Positions 10,601 to 22,924 of a stretch of DNA of 64,000 bases are shown piece after piece. Both the position numbers and the translations under genes were made by a program. The notes under the pieces are model-generated. The model saw nothing but the letters and a program-made list of their open reading frames with translations. It ran no database searches and was not told where the DNA came from. Positions within the stretch are counted from its first letter, which is position 1. Every line of letters starts with the position of its first letter. The DNA comes from Wallemia ichthyophaga EXF-994 (Eukaryota; Basidiomycota; Wallemiomycetes; Wallemiales; Wallemiaceae), in the NCBI RefSeq assembly GCF_000400465.1, contig NW_008806284.1, positions 124,001 through 188,000 on the forward strand, in the 5' to 3' direction.

Positions 10601-13030
10601 ATCTCGTCAAGCGTCGTGATCTCGATCTTTGGGCTCAAGTTCTGAACGATGTCAACGAACACCGTCGTTTACTCATCGACCAAATATCGGCAGTTGCTAT
10701 TCCAGAATCGCAAAACCCAGATGATGTTTCTGTTGCAGTGAAGGCATTTATGACCGCTGGTCTGCAGCAAGAGCTCGTTGATATTCTCGAAAAAATCATT
10801 CTCAACCCAACTTCATTCAGCGACAACGGTAGCTTGCAGAACTTGCTCTTGTTAACTGCAATCAGAAGTGATCAAGGTAGAGTGATGAACTACATCAACA
10901 AGCTTCACAACTACGACTTTAACGAGATTGCCAAGATTGCGATTGACAATGACTTGCACGAAGAGGCTTTCACAGTATACAAGAAGCACGAAGCTCATCT
11001 CGAAGCACTTATCGTTCTCGTAGAGCATATCGTCTCTATCGACCGTGCCTTTGACTACACGAAAAAGATTAACGAGCCACCTCTCTGGGCTCGTCTTGCC
11101 AAAGCTCAACTCGACGGTTTAAGAATTACAGATGCGATTGAGTCTTACATCAAGGCGAACGATCCATCCAACTTTGTGGAAGTTATTGAGATGTCAGAGC
11201 GTGCTGAGAAGCATGAGGACTTGGTCAGATATTTACAAATGGCACGTAACACAGCTCGCGAGCCAAAGATTGACTCTACTCTTGTCTACTGTCTTTGCAA
11301 GACGGACAGACTTCAAGACGCCGAAGACTTCCTCCACATGACCAATGTTGCTGACGTACTTGAAGTCGGTGAGAAGTGTTTCAACGACGGTCTTTACTTG
11401 GCAGCCAAGGTTCTCTTCACCTCTATCTCCAATTACGCTAGATTGGCGACGACACTCATTTACCTCGAAGACAACCAAGCTGCAGTTGAGTGCGCTCGTA
11501 AGGCGGGCAATACACAAGTGTGGAAGCAGGTCTGTCTTGCTTGTGTTGATAAGGAAGACTTCAAATTGGCTAAGATTTGTGGTCTTAATTTGATTGTTCA
11601 CCCAGAAGAGCTCCAAGCTATCATTTCACTTTACGAGTCTCGCGGGTTATTCCAAGAAATGCTCGATCTCTTTGAGGCTGGTCTTGGTCTCGAGCGTGCC
11701 CACATGGGTCTCTTCACCGAGACTGCCATTGCATACGCTAAATATCAACCAGAGAGCATGTTTGAGCATCTGAAGTGGGTGCTATTTTCACTCTCGCGCT
11801 CAACTGACAATTATTGCAGGCTTTACGGCTCTCGTCTCAATATTCCTAAGGTCATCAAGTCCGCTAAAGAAGGACACCTCTGGTGGGTAATAAGTTACTA
11901 TTTAATGATATAACTAATTAGCAAACAGGAGAGAGCTTGTTTATCTTTACATTGCGTACGCTGAGTGGGATAACGCTGCACTCAACACTATCGAGCACAG
12001 CGCTGATGCATGGGACCACCAACAGTTCCGTGATGTACTCAGCAAGGTTGCAAATGCTGAGATATTCTACAAAGCACTTTCATTTTATCAGGAGCAGCAC
12101 CCAACGCTTCTGACAGACCTTTTAACAGCTCTCATTTCACGTATCGATCACTCGAGAGTAGTGTCAATGTTTAGACAATCAGACAACTTGCCATTGGTAC
12201 GAGCATACTTGATTGCAGTGCAGAACTTGGATGTTGCAGCTGTTAATGAGGCTGTTCATGATTTGTTGATTGAAGAGGAAGACTACCAGACGCTATTGGA
12301 TGTTATTGATCAATACCAAAGCTTCGATCAGCTTGGTTTAGCTGCAAGATTGGAACAGCATGAGCTGTTAGCTTTTAGAAGAATAGCAGCACATCTTTAC
12401 AAAGTCAACAAAAAGTACGAAGAATCTATCAACCTCTCTAAGAGCGATAAGCTTTACGTCGATGCTATACAGACCGCATCTACAAGTGAAGATGTTCAGG
12501 TATCAGAAGATTTATTGACTTATTGGGTTGATATTGGCAACAAAGAACTCTTCACCGCTCACTTATACCTTTGCTTTAAGCTGGTGAGACCGGATATCGT
12601 CGAGGAGTTGGCGTGGTTCAATGGACTCGAAGACTTTGCTAAACCATATCAATTTGAGTTGAGGAGACAGACTCAAGATCGTATCAAAGCACTTGAGAAA
12701 AAGGTCCAAGAGCAGGCTACTAAGTCTGCCAAGAAGGAGGAAGATGAAGATTCACAGCCAATTATGGGACCAGGATTTAATGTGAGTTTGCGTGACTGCT
12801 ACGGTGGATTCTCTGACAAAACGCATTAGCAAACGCTCATGATTGGTGGTCCATCAGGATGGAATGGTGCTAACGGGGTGACTCCTCAACAAACAGGTCT
12901 GATGCCTCAAGGTACTGGCATGATGCCACAGGGCACCGGTATGATGCCTCAAGCGACTGGATATCAAGGAGGTGTAAGTGGTGATAGTGTTGTGTGTCTT
13001 AGCTGACGGTGATCATAGTTTGGATACTAA
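7697..13030 (+). CDS. CHC1: Clathrin heavy chain
   Basis: Six exons: 7697-7717, 7765-11774, 11820-11882, 11929-12781, 12830-12973 and 13019-13030; 1700 aa. The first exon encodes MAERPIQ, and the second runs from the N-terminal seven-bladed propeller (VAIVDL-type blades; here [13 protein letters not shown]) into the CHC repeats of the leg. Residues such as AHLYLCFKL and [10 protein letters not shown] mark the proximal leg and trimerisation end. It forms the triskelion coat for endocytic and trans-Golgi vesicles. The tail is unusual: 12878-12961 encodes four tandem seven-residue units of the form x-x-P-Q-x-T-G (first VTPQQTG, last MMPQATG), then YQGGFGY and stop. These match the Ark1/Prk1 kinase consensus. 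The final exon codes for only FGY and stop. Five of five introns are 45-48 nt. Confidence 0.96.
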
Positions 13031-13318
13031 AATGACTACAAAAGCTGATTTTTACTGAACTACTAAACAATATGTAAAATACATAACATCATTTCTGTTT
13101 CATCCGTGTGTCCGTCTCGTGAATGAAATGAAAATCGCAGGCCTGTGCGCCAAAAAAGGGTTGTGCAGCTGCAGGGCAAGAAAGAGAGGGCAGTATTCGA
13201 TAACTAGCTGCATCAATCAAACACCTTTCTCATTGTAACTTCTTGTGTATTATTCCACCCGCGTTACTCCGATTGAGCTGTGAACTGACTTTCTTCGTAA
13301 CCACCATCACCATCACTT

Positions 13319-16300
13319 ATGAGTGAATACAGTTTAGGCGTCCGCGTGTGAGGTGTACAGCAGCAGCACAGTTCTTTCTAACGGCGAGCAGGTGGATCGC
13401 AGACAAAGCAGAGGGATGGATTGGTGCTGAAGTCACTGCCCGCACTGAGGACGCGCTTACCTTTGTGGATGAAAGGGGCAACGTAAGATTCATATGTTGT
13501 ATCTCTCTAGCCGCCCCTAACTACCGGTCCCCAGGAAATCACAAAGAAAACGTCAGACAAGGACCTTCCTTTGTTACGAAACCCCGTTTTACTTGAAGGT
13601 ACAGACGATCTTGTCAATTTGTCATATCTGAATGAGGTGAGCTGTCTTTACTGGATGTTTTCAATCTCGCTCACCCCTCTGACAGCCAGCTGTCCTCTAT
13701 TCTATTAAGCGTCGCTACGCTCAACACTCCATTTATACCTACTCTGGAATCGTCCTTATAGCCGTGAATCCTTTCGCAAAGTTATCCGTTTATGGCCCTG
13801 CTATTATGCAGGCTTACTCTACGCGCAGGCGCGGTGAGCTGGAACCTCATATTTACGCTATAGCCCAAGATGCTCATGCATCCATGACAAGAGACAATAA
13901 AAATCAAACTATGGTTGTCTCTGGTGAATCTGGCGCTGGTAAAACCGTATCCGCTAGGCATATAATGCAATACCTCGCCTTCTTAGGCCAAGACGGTCCA
14001 GGCGGTGCTTCAAGTGGCACTGATGCTAGTATTCTCGCTACCAATCCTGTCATGGAAGCTTTCGGTAACGCCAAAACCATCCGTAATAACAACTCAAGTA
14101 GATTCGGTAGATACCTCAAAATCCTTTTCGATAATCAATGTAACATTATCGGAGCTCAAACTAGCATATACCTTCTCGAGAGGTCTCGATTAATATTTCA
14201 GCCTGAAGGTGAAAGAAATTATCACATCTTCCATCAGCTCTGCGCAGGTGTGCCACCTAAAGAGAGAGCTGAGCTACGTTTGGGTGCAAGCAGTGATTTC
14301 CATTACCTTAATCAAGGCGGTTCTGCTTTAATCCCAGGCGTGGATGACGCCGCTGAATTTGAAATAACACAAAAAGCCCTGTCTACTCTTGGTATTGGCG
14401 TTGAGAAGCAGTGGAATATCTTCAAACTTCTCGCTGCTCTCCTTCACCTCGGCAACGTCAAGATTGGCCAGACAAGAACAGATGCAACTCTTAGCGAAGA
14501 AGATGAAGCATTCCAAATCGCAACTGAATTCTTGGGTATTAGTCTTTCTGACTTTAAGAAGTGGACTGTTAAAAAACAGATTATTACACGTGGAGAGTCT
14601 ATTGTTAGTTCACTCAATGCCGCTCAAGCGAGCGTTGTCAGAGATTCTGTTGCTAAATATATCTACGCCTGTCTCTTTGATTGGCTGGTTGCTGTCCTCA
14701 ATGAAGCTTTGTACAAGAAAGAAGACTCTTCTAGGTTTAACAGCTTCATCGGTGTCTTGGATATTTATGGTTTCGAGCATTTCAAGCGCAACTCTTTCGA
14801 ACAGTTTTGCATCAATTATGCTAATGAGAAGTTGCAACAAGAGGTGGGTATTAGTAATTTTGCATGATGTTTTGCTAATTTGGCATTAGTTCAACGCGCA
14901 TGTCTTCAAACTTGAGCAAGATGAGTATATCAAGGAGGAGATACATTGGGAATTCATATCATTTTCTGATAATAGACCAACCATCGACATGATTGAAGGA
15001 AAACTTGGGATTCTTTCACTCTTAGATGAGGAGTCTAGGATGCCATCTGGAACCGATCAAAACTTCCTCGAGAAACTCCACACACAACTCACCAAACCAG
15101 AATACAAAGACATTTACAAGAAGCCAAGATTTGGTAATACTGCATTCACTGTTGCGCACTATGCCCACGATGTTGCCTACGAAGCTGAAGGTTTCCTTGA
15201 GAAAAACCGGGACACTGTACCAGACGAGCACCTTCAACTTCTTGGTAGTTCATCAAATGAGTTCCTTCGCGAGGTCATCGAGATTGCTGTTGCATCAAAC
15301 GCAGCGGCTACTCCACCTACATCTACCGCGGCTAACAACGTAGCAGTTGGCCGCCGACAAAACCTCAAGAAGCCAACACTTGGATCTATCTTCAAGAGCT
15401 CTTTGATCTCGCTGATGGAAACTATCAACGACACCAATGCACATTACATCCGCTGTATAAAGCCAAACGAGCACAAAAAAGCCTGGGATATAGATTCACA
15501 GCAAGTCTTGTCTCAACTTCGTGCGTGTGGTGTTCTCGAGACAATCAAGATATCGAGTGCAGGTTATCCGACAAGATGGTCGTATGCAGAGTTTACTGAT
15601 CGTTACTACCCACTTGTTAGCTCAGATCACTGGATGGGTGATATGAAAGGTCTATGCCTTCAAATTCTGCAAGATAACATTAAGGATGAAGACAAATACC
15701 AAATTGGTCTTTCTAAGATATTCTTCAGAGCTGGAATGTTGGCCTATCTGGAGAAGTTACGTGCTGATCGTCTCAATGCTCTTGTCACTCTGATACAGAA
15801 GAATATCCTGAGATTTTTACATGTCAAATATTACAAAAAGATTCGTAACGCCACGCTTACTATCCAAACCTGGTGGAGAAGAGCTCTGGCTATTAGATAC
15901 GTCGAGAAGCTTCGTCGTGATACCATCATCTTTAGATTACAAAGCGCTGGTCGTAGGAAGTTGGCTGTGGGCAAGTTCCAAGCAGCTCGCAAGATAGTTA
16001 TTCTTAGTCAAGCTCGTAAGTGATTAACCATGCGAACAAAAGACTTTCTGACCATTTAACTAGACATTCGTGGTATGCAAGCAAGAGTTGGATTTGTAGA
16101 CTTCAAGTACAGATCATCTGCACTCACATTGCAGCGCGTTGCACGTGGAGTGTGAGTGGAGCTTATTTGTTTTCTTTTTACATTCCCAGCTAATTATATA
16201 ACAGTATCGTACGTCGTGAACATGATAAGTCGCTTCGGGGTATAATTCACTTGCAAGCTTGCTACAGACGTATACTTGCTCGTAAAGAGTTCAAGCAGCT

Positions 16301-18365
16301 CAAGAGCGAAGCACGCTCTGTTGCACACATCCAAGAAGTCTCCTACAAACTTGAAAACAAGGTCGTCGAACTCACTCAAAATCTTCAAAAGACTCGTGAG
16401 GAGAAAAAGGATCTCACACGCCGTTGCAATCAACTTGAGAAGCAACTTGGAAATATGCAAAATCGTCACGAGGACAGCGATCAGCGTTTGAAGGAGATGA
16501 TGAATGAGTTGGCTAAGCCTACTGTGGGATTATCTGACTTCAATGAACTTGAATTATTTAAGCGTGATCTTCAAACTCAAGTTTCGACACTCAAAATCGA
16601 TGTCCAGGAACGTGATAAACAAATTAGACAACATAAGGACGAGTTGACCCATCAAGCACAAGAGATCGACAGTAAGAGTGCACAAGCAGCAGAATCTGCT
16701 GCTCGTGCAGCTGACGAAACAATCGTAAATCAACTTAAGACTGAGATTGTTAGTCTTAAGGACCAGCTTCATCGTGCAAACACTCTTAATGCACTAGAGC
16801 ATGGAAGTGCGAAATCGAAACAGATCACCGCACCAACGTTCTCAATGCATCTCGGCAAATCTAATGAGAACGTTGCTGCACTTGTGAATGGTGCCAACAG
16901 TCCTACAGTCGAGGGTAATCCTTCTGATGCACTCGAAGCTCTTGGTTTACCTCCAAACAAACGTCGTCAACGTAGACACTCAGCTAATGGCGCTTTCTTG
17001 GAGCAGAACGGAGAAGGACGGGATTCATCAGATGAAGCACTTTCTGCTGGTAAACGCAATGAGGCCACCCCACGTGCTGTGTCGGTTGCATACCCGTCAG
17101 CTGAGACTGCTAACAAGCTGAAGGGTTTGAACGGACGTGCATATTTCCCAGAAGTGCTTGACGATCCATCTGAAGAGATGATCAAGTTGTTGGAGGATGA
17201 GCAGAGTATTGATGAAGACATATTGGTCACAATGATTCATGAACTCAAAGTACCCCTCCCAAGCTTGCAGAACCCACCTTCTGCCAAGGAAGTACTTTTC
17301 CCAGCCCACATAATGTCACTTGTCACCAACGAAATGTGGAAGTACTGTCTTATCATGGAGAGCGAGAGACTATTGGCAAACGTTATGCAAACAATCCAGC
17401 AGCATGTCATGAGCTTCCAAGGGGAGGATGCGATCGTACCAGGATTATTCTGGTTGTCTAACGTACACGAGGTATGGTCATTCGTGTGCGTGACTGAGGA
17501 TGATATGCTCCAGGGCATTGTTCCAGGTGGCGATGACCCAGACCGTCCGCTTGACTGGCCAGCTTATGAGCAACTCATCACTGTCGTCAAGCACGATCTC
17601 GAGAGTTTGGAGTACAACATTTACTTTGCATTTATGGAAGAAACCAAGAAAAAGTTGCGCAAGATGATTGTACCTGCGCTCATTGAATCACAATCACTAC
17701 CAGGCTTTATCACCTCCGACACTGGTGGTAGACTGTTCAACAGACTGCTGCAAGGCAACTCACACCCAGCCTTCAGCATGGATGACATACTAAACTTGCT
17801 CAACAAGGTATGGAAGTGTCTTAAATCATACCGCCTTGACGAGCCGGTCGTCCTGCAAGTAATGACTGAATTATTACGACTTATTGGAAACGTTGGCTTT
17901 AATGACCTGTTGATGAGACGCAATTTCAATTCATGGAAGCGTGCAATGCAAATTCAATACAACTTGACGAGGCTGGAGGAATGGTGCAAGAGTCACGATC
18001 TTCCAGAAGGCTGCTTGCACCTGGAGTACATGATGCAAGCCACCAAGCTTCTTCAACTGAAGAAAGCAACTACCCAAGACATGGAGATCATTTTCGACGT
18101 CTGTTGGATTCTGTCACCATCTCAGCTCCACAAGCTTATCACTGGCTACATGATCGCTGATTACGAAAGCCCACTGTCGCCGCACGTCCTGCAGACCGTC
18201 AGCGCTAGACTGTCCAGTGACAGAAATGATCATCTTTTACTTGCAGAAGAGGAAGGTTCGAACTTTGAGCTACCGCAGCCACGTCAAGTCATAGGATTAG
18301 ATCTTTACATTCCTGGAACGGTGAGCGTTCCTCACCTGCGCCGTATCGCCGGCTTGGCTGCTTAG
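13319..18365 (+). CDS. MYO2: Class V myosin heavy chain
   Basis: Seven exons: 13319-13347, 13392-13482, 13535-13636, 13686-14843, 14890-16015, 16064-16151 and 16205-18365; 1584 aa, close to yeast Myo2. Order: an SH3-like N-terminus starting MSEYSLGVRVW, a motor domain with P-loop GESGAGKT (about residue 154), switch I NNNSSRFG, switch II DIYGFE, and the actin-binding region; then IQ motifs (TLIQKNILR, TIQTWWRR, LQSAGRR), a coiled coil (about 860-1010), a Ser-rich linker, and the cargo-binding DIL domain ending at the stop. It moves secretory vesicles, vacuole, mitochondria and peroxisomes along actin cables. The start was chosen because splicing at GT 13348 and AG 13391 joins an ATG in frame with the conserved WIADKAEGW. 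It follows CHC1 with 288 bp between. Confidence 0.95.
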
Positions 18366-18674
18366 AGATGTGGACAGTTTTTCACTTTGATTTCAATCTC
18401 ACTCCGTAACGATATGTGCATGTGCAAGAGGATTTGTGTTTAAAATACTATGAATTCAAATAATTTTCTGATTTATTTCGTTTTTGTGAGGAGTGTCGGT
18501 GTGCGAATGTTGAGGCTGAAGAAGATTTTCAAGTCGCAGCACTTCGGATCATATCAAGTAGATTTCCTTATTAGTGATTGAAACTTTAGTTGAGGAAGTG
18601 CACCCCACCCTCTAAAATATTTATGTCTTAATAAAGTCATCATAATAACATCAAAATTACAAAATACAATATCT
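18366..18674. other. Convergent 3' intergenic region
   Basis: 309 bp between the stop codons of MYO2 (plus) and the phosphoketolase gene (minus). It is AT-rich with T-runs near 18460-18490 and A/T stretches near 18615-18672 that could serve polyadenylation on both strands. I see no gene here. Confidence 0.6.
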
Positions 18675-21296
18675 TTATTCACCCTTAACGAGTTGAGGCA
18701 GCTTACCCAAATCCTCATGATCAGCTCCAGTTTCATTGGCATACTTCTCCATATTCCTACCCTCATGCAGCCAATTCGTGCCGTAGAGGTGAGCGACAGT
18801 GGATGCGTGTGACTGTGGCGAGTAGTGCGCGACTTCTTTAATAGCCCTATCCGCAACTTGGAATCTGGATACCTTGTTCCAGTGAAGCATCAACCAAGGT
18901 GTAGTTGTGGTGCCGTTCTCCTTGTAAGAATCAATTGAGAATCGTCCCCTGTTAAGTGAGTGTTCTCTCTGGAACAGAAGAGAGGAAACTTGTAAAGCAT
19001 AACCGTGGTAACTGATCAACACTGGCTTTTCTTTGGTAAAGAGACTGTTGAATGAGTTTTCATCTAATGCGTGTGGATGATCTTGCTTGTTTCCAGCCAA
19101 AATCATAAGGTCGTAAATGTTCACCACCCTTACTCTCACTCCAGAGTTTCTCAAAAGCACACTCGCAGCTAACACTTCGAATGTAACCTCTGTACCGATA
19201 CCGACGAGTACGACTTCTGGATCAACACCTTGGTCTGTTGAGTACTCCTTCCAAACACTAGCACCGGCAATACAATGCTTTTCGGCTTGGTCTGCGGACA
19301 TCAATACAGGTCCGGGTTGCTTGCTGCCGACAATCTGCACGACTCGTTAGTTAGTTGATCGCAACAATCTTCCGTACGCACCAAGTTGAGGTAATTTTTT
19401 GACCTCAAGCAGTGAGCGATGCATGAAAGCGTAGTATTGACGTCTATTGGGAAGTAGATTCTCGAAAGGTGCGCAGGGAAAGTCTGGAAGGTGGATATTA
19501 ATCCAGGCGCTTGGTGTGAGTAACCGTTGTGTTCTTGTCTCCATAAGGTACTCGTCGCAATGTAGTTAAGCGAGCTGACATCACCTCTGAACTGTACCTC
19601 TTTGCACGACTTGATAAATTTGGAATACTGAGTCATCATCGTGGCTGCAATGCCTAGGAAGGCTTCATACGAAGGGAATAAACCTGTGCGGCCTGTGAGA
19701 GTGTATCCTTGCAAGAAGCCTTGAAGTGTGTGTTCTGAGAGCATCTCAATTACTCTGCCTCCCTTGTGTGCACTTTCAGGGTCCCATTGGAAGTCACGGC
19801 TAGTGACGTCGAAAACTTTGTGCAGCTTGTTCGACTCCAGCTCATCAGGACTGAACATTCTAAATGTTTCTGGATTTTGCTTCATGACATCGGCAAGGAA
19901 CTCGCCTGTAGCAATCATTGGCGAGTATGTTTCACCTTGACTCTTAGTGTGATTCTTCCATTGAGGAACATTGAGCGATTGATGTGCGTCGTAAGTTTCT
20001 TTCACTTGGCCAAGTCTGAGTGACTCTTTTGCTGGGACAATCGAGAGAGCTTCTTTATCGACAAACTCACCATCCTCCTTCTCAAGGTTGAAAATTTCAT
20101 CCGGCTGGTACGACTTCAACCACTTACCAAGAACTGAGAATTCCTCATCATCTGATTTACACTTAGGAAGTGGAACTTGGTGGGAGTGGAAAGAGCCTTC
20201 GAGAGGTGTGTTGTGGATTTGGCGTGGACCGGTGTAACCCTTTGGAGTTCTCAACACAATGAATGGGAAGCGAGGTTTTTCGATTGGGTTTCCAGATCTA
20301 GCAGCGTGCTGAATTTTGCGGATCTCACCATAAGCCCATTCCATAGAAACAGCAAGATCGGCATTAACTCTGCGGTCTTTCTCCGTATGCTCCTCAAATG
20401 AGCTAGCGAGCGGTCCGTACTCAACGAAACGGACCTGGTAGCCATATCCACTGTACAGTGCGACAAGCTCAAGATCGTCAGCCGCACCTGGAATGGTACG
20501 TTCGCTAATTTTGTAACCGTTTACATGAAGAATAGGCAACACTGCACCTGATTCTGCCGGATCGATGAATTTGTGTGAGTGCAAACTAGCAGCCGTAGGC
20601 CCTGTTTCAGATTCACCATCACCGATGACGCAAACTGCGATCATATCCGGCTTATCCATGATAGCGCCGAAAGAAACAGCAAGAGCATAGCCTAGCTCAC
20701 CACCCTCGTGAATACTGCCTGGGACTTGTGCGGAAACGTGCGATGGGAAGGTACCGCCTGGGAAAGAGAAGCAGCGTGCGAAAGCTTCGAAGCCATCCTT
20801 GTTCATGGTGTACTGAGGATAGAATTTAGTGATGGAGCCTTCCAAGAATAAGCTGGCGAGAATTGCAGGTGCACCGTGACCAGGGCCAGTGACGAAGATG
20901 GATTTGAGATCGGTGCCTTCTTTCTCGCGGCGCTTGATAAGCGCGTTGGTGTGGGCGTAAACGAGGTTTAGGCCCGGGCAGGTACCAAAGTGACCAAGCA
21001 AGCGTGGCTTGATATCGTCCTTGCTAAGCTGGCGGCTGAGTAAGGTGTTGCTTTTTAAGAAAATCATGGAAACAGCGATGAAGTTGGCGCTGTGGGTAGT
21101 GTAAGCGTGAATTTAGCAGTGAATATGGAACTCACGCTCTCTGGAAAGCTATCAAGCCATTCAGATTCCAATCAGCCTCGTTCTTGAGTACTGAATCTAC
21201 ATTCAAATCAACAGCGAGCTTGCTAAGGTCCTTAGGTAGCTGCGATGGGCGAGGCTCTTCACCTCTGTTTTGGGCGTCGATGATATTATGTGTCAT
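18675..21296 (-). CDS. XFP: Xylulose-5-phosphate/fructose-6-phosphate phosphoketolase
   Basis: Three exons on the minus strand: 21296-21136, 21089-19382 and 19334-18675; 842 aa, near the usual fungal length. This thiamine diphosphate enzyme cleaves xylulose 5-phosphate (or fructose 6-phosphate) with phosphate to acetyl phosphate plus glyceraldehyde 3-phosphate (or erythrose 4-phosphate). Visible motifs: KPRLLGHFGTCPGL, TGPGHGAPAI, the ThDP/Mg motif GDGESETGPTA, and WRQEHNGYSHQAPG near the second domain. The start is uncertain: the frame is open up to ATG 21371, only 2 bp past the acetate kinase stop; I prefer ATG 21296 (MTHNIID) because the family's N-terminus begins about there. Either way its promoter must lie inside or beyond the acetate kinase gene. 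The two genes act in consecutive steps. A decayed second copy lies at about 28.8-29.7 kb. Confidence 0.93.
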
Positions 21297-21373
21297 GAAT
21301 GTTTGGTGCAAGGAGCGATTGGTTGTATCCACACGGGGTGTAATCATTGATGACATCATACAAATAAACAAAT

Positions 21374-22702
21374 CTACAAACTCAGAGTCATCTTGGCTTG
21401 ACGAGCTGCTTCTCCCTCCTCATCTGTCCAGCAGACGTATGCTGGAATCTTGCTTGTGTCGTTGCTGAGTGCAAATGCACCGTCTGCTTCTCTATCGCCC
21501 GCCTGTTCATTGAGCGAGTCGACGACAGATACGCCGAACACACTAAGTCTATCCGCGACATCTTTCCTCAACCTTGCTGACTTCTCTCCGATGCCACCGC
21601 TAAAGACCAGCGCATCGATCGCCTTCTTTGGGTGAGTCCCGAAGGACAGTTTCTGTAGATACGCGAGAAGATACTGTGTGAGTCTGTCCAAATAAACAGC
21701 ATATGCCAGAGCGAAAGCATTTGGCATTTCCTCTTGATACCATGGTTTCCAGCATTCAGCATCCGCTTCTGGAATTTCCTCTAAAATTTTCCCGAAGTTG
21801 GACGTACCGCACAAGCCGACGAATCCACCTTGCTTATTCATGACATACTCACCTCTCGATACGCGCATGCCATTAACGTCGACAGTCTCTGCGACGTCGC
21901 GAATCAAGTGGAAGATAAGTGTAGGGTCGATCGAACCTGTTCTGCTCCCACCCGGCAGACCTGCTTTATGTCAGAAAACACCACTAATACACTTCAACAC
22001 ACCTTCCAGTGGTGTCAGACCCATCGTTGTGTCGACTGAGATGCCATTCTTGATCGCGCACGCACTACCTCCACTGCCTAGATGTGCGACGACAATACTG
22101 GTCTCTGTTTCCTTTTTACCTAGCTTGGATGCCACTGACCGGAGTATACTGTGGTAGGACAGACCGTGCGCGCCGTACTTCTGCAGCGGAATGCGTGGCT
22201 CGTGGTCCGGCTTGCCGATCGCATACTTGCGCACTGCTTCCGGTAGAGTGCGATGGAAAAGCGTGTCGAACACTATCACCGCTGGCGATGCAGGCAAATG
22301 CTCAAGAACAGCCTCGAGCGCCATCAGTGCTGGTTTGTTGTGCAAAGGGGCAAACGCGCTGATTCTGTCGAGGTCCTTGAGTTTGTCGGAGTGCTCCTGC
22401 GTCACTACGATTGGCTTGTCGATGTCGCCCCCGTGTACAACTCTATGTGACGTAGCGGTGATGTCGTTCGGTTGCAGCTCGAGTGCACGGAAAACCTTAT
22501 CAAGAAGCGTCTTGAAGACATCGTTGTAGGCTGTGCCTTTGCTAATGCTCTCGGAGACGTTCGCTCCGCTGCCGCTGATCTTGATCATGGGCTCCTCAGA
22601 AATGTTCGACGCTCCACCGGATGCGAGTGGCGTGAGGTCTGTGCTGAAGAGCTTGAATTTAATACTTGAGCTCCCACAATTAAATGCGATAATTTTTGTC
22701 AT
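21374..22702 (-). CDS. ACK1: Acetate kinase
   Basis: Two exons on the minus strand, 22702-22003 and 21960-21374, separated by a 42-nt intron; 428 aa. The ASKHA-fold signatures are all present: NCGSSSIKFKLF at the start, SHRVVHGG, VIVFDTLFHRTLP, HLGSGGSACAI, DTTMGLTPLEG spanning the intron, and FSGGIGEKS. It converts acetyl phosphate plus ADP to acetate plus ATP (or the reverse). Next to phosphoketolase it completes the Xfp-Ack shunt known from euascomycetes and Cryptococcus. It reads in the same direction as phosphoketolase and its stop lies 2-78 bp from that gene's possible starts, an operon-like spacing rarely seen in fungi. I infer metabolic coupling; co-transcription is not shown by sequence alone. 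Confidence 0.95.
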
Positions 22703-22924
22703 GATTGTTGAGCACGAACAACTTTATCCATCAAATGACATCATCTGGGAGTACTGGTCAGGATCTCTATTTTTAACCACAGTCGATAGAGTCAATTGTG
22801 TAAGAGCTATTATAAATAACCGAAAGCATCTATTCTCGCATTCTGAGCGATGAAAATTTCATCTTGTTGCTTGTCTCAGCGACTTCCACCGTGCTAAAAC
22901 GCGTTATTACAAGAAAAATATTCA

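Noticed and set aside
10264-10662. Long minus-strand ORFs within clathrin heavy chain
   Set aside because: Antisense shadows with no start context, splice sites or domain.
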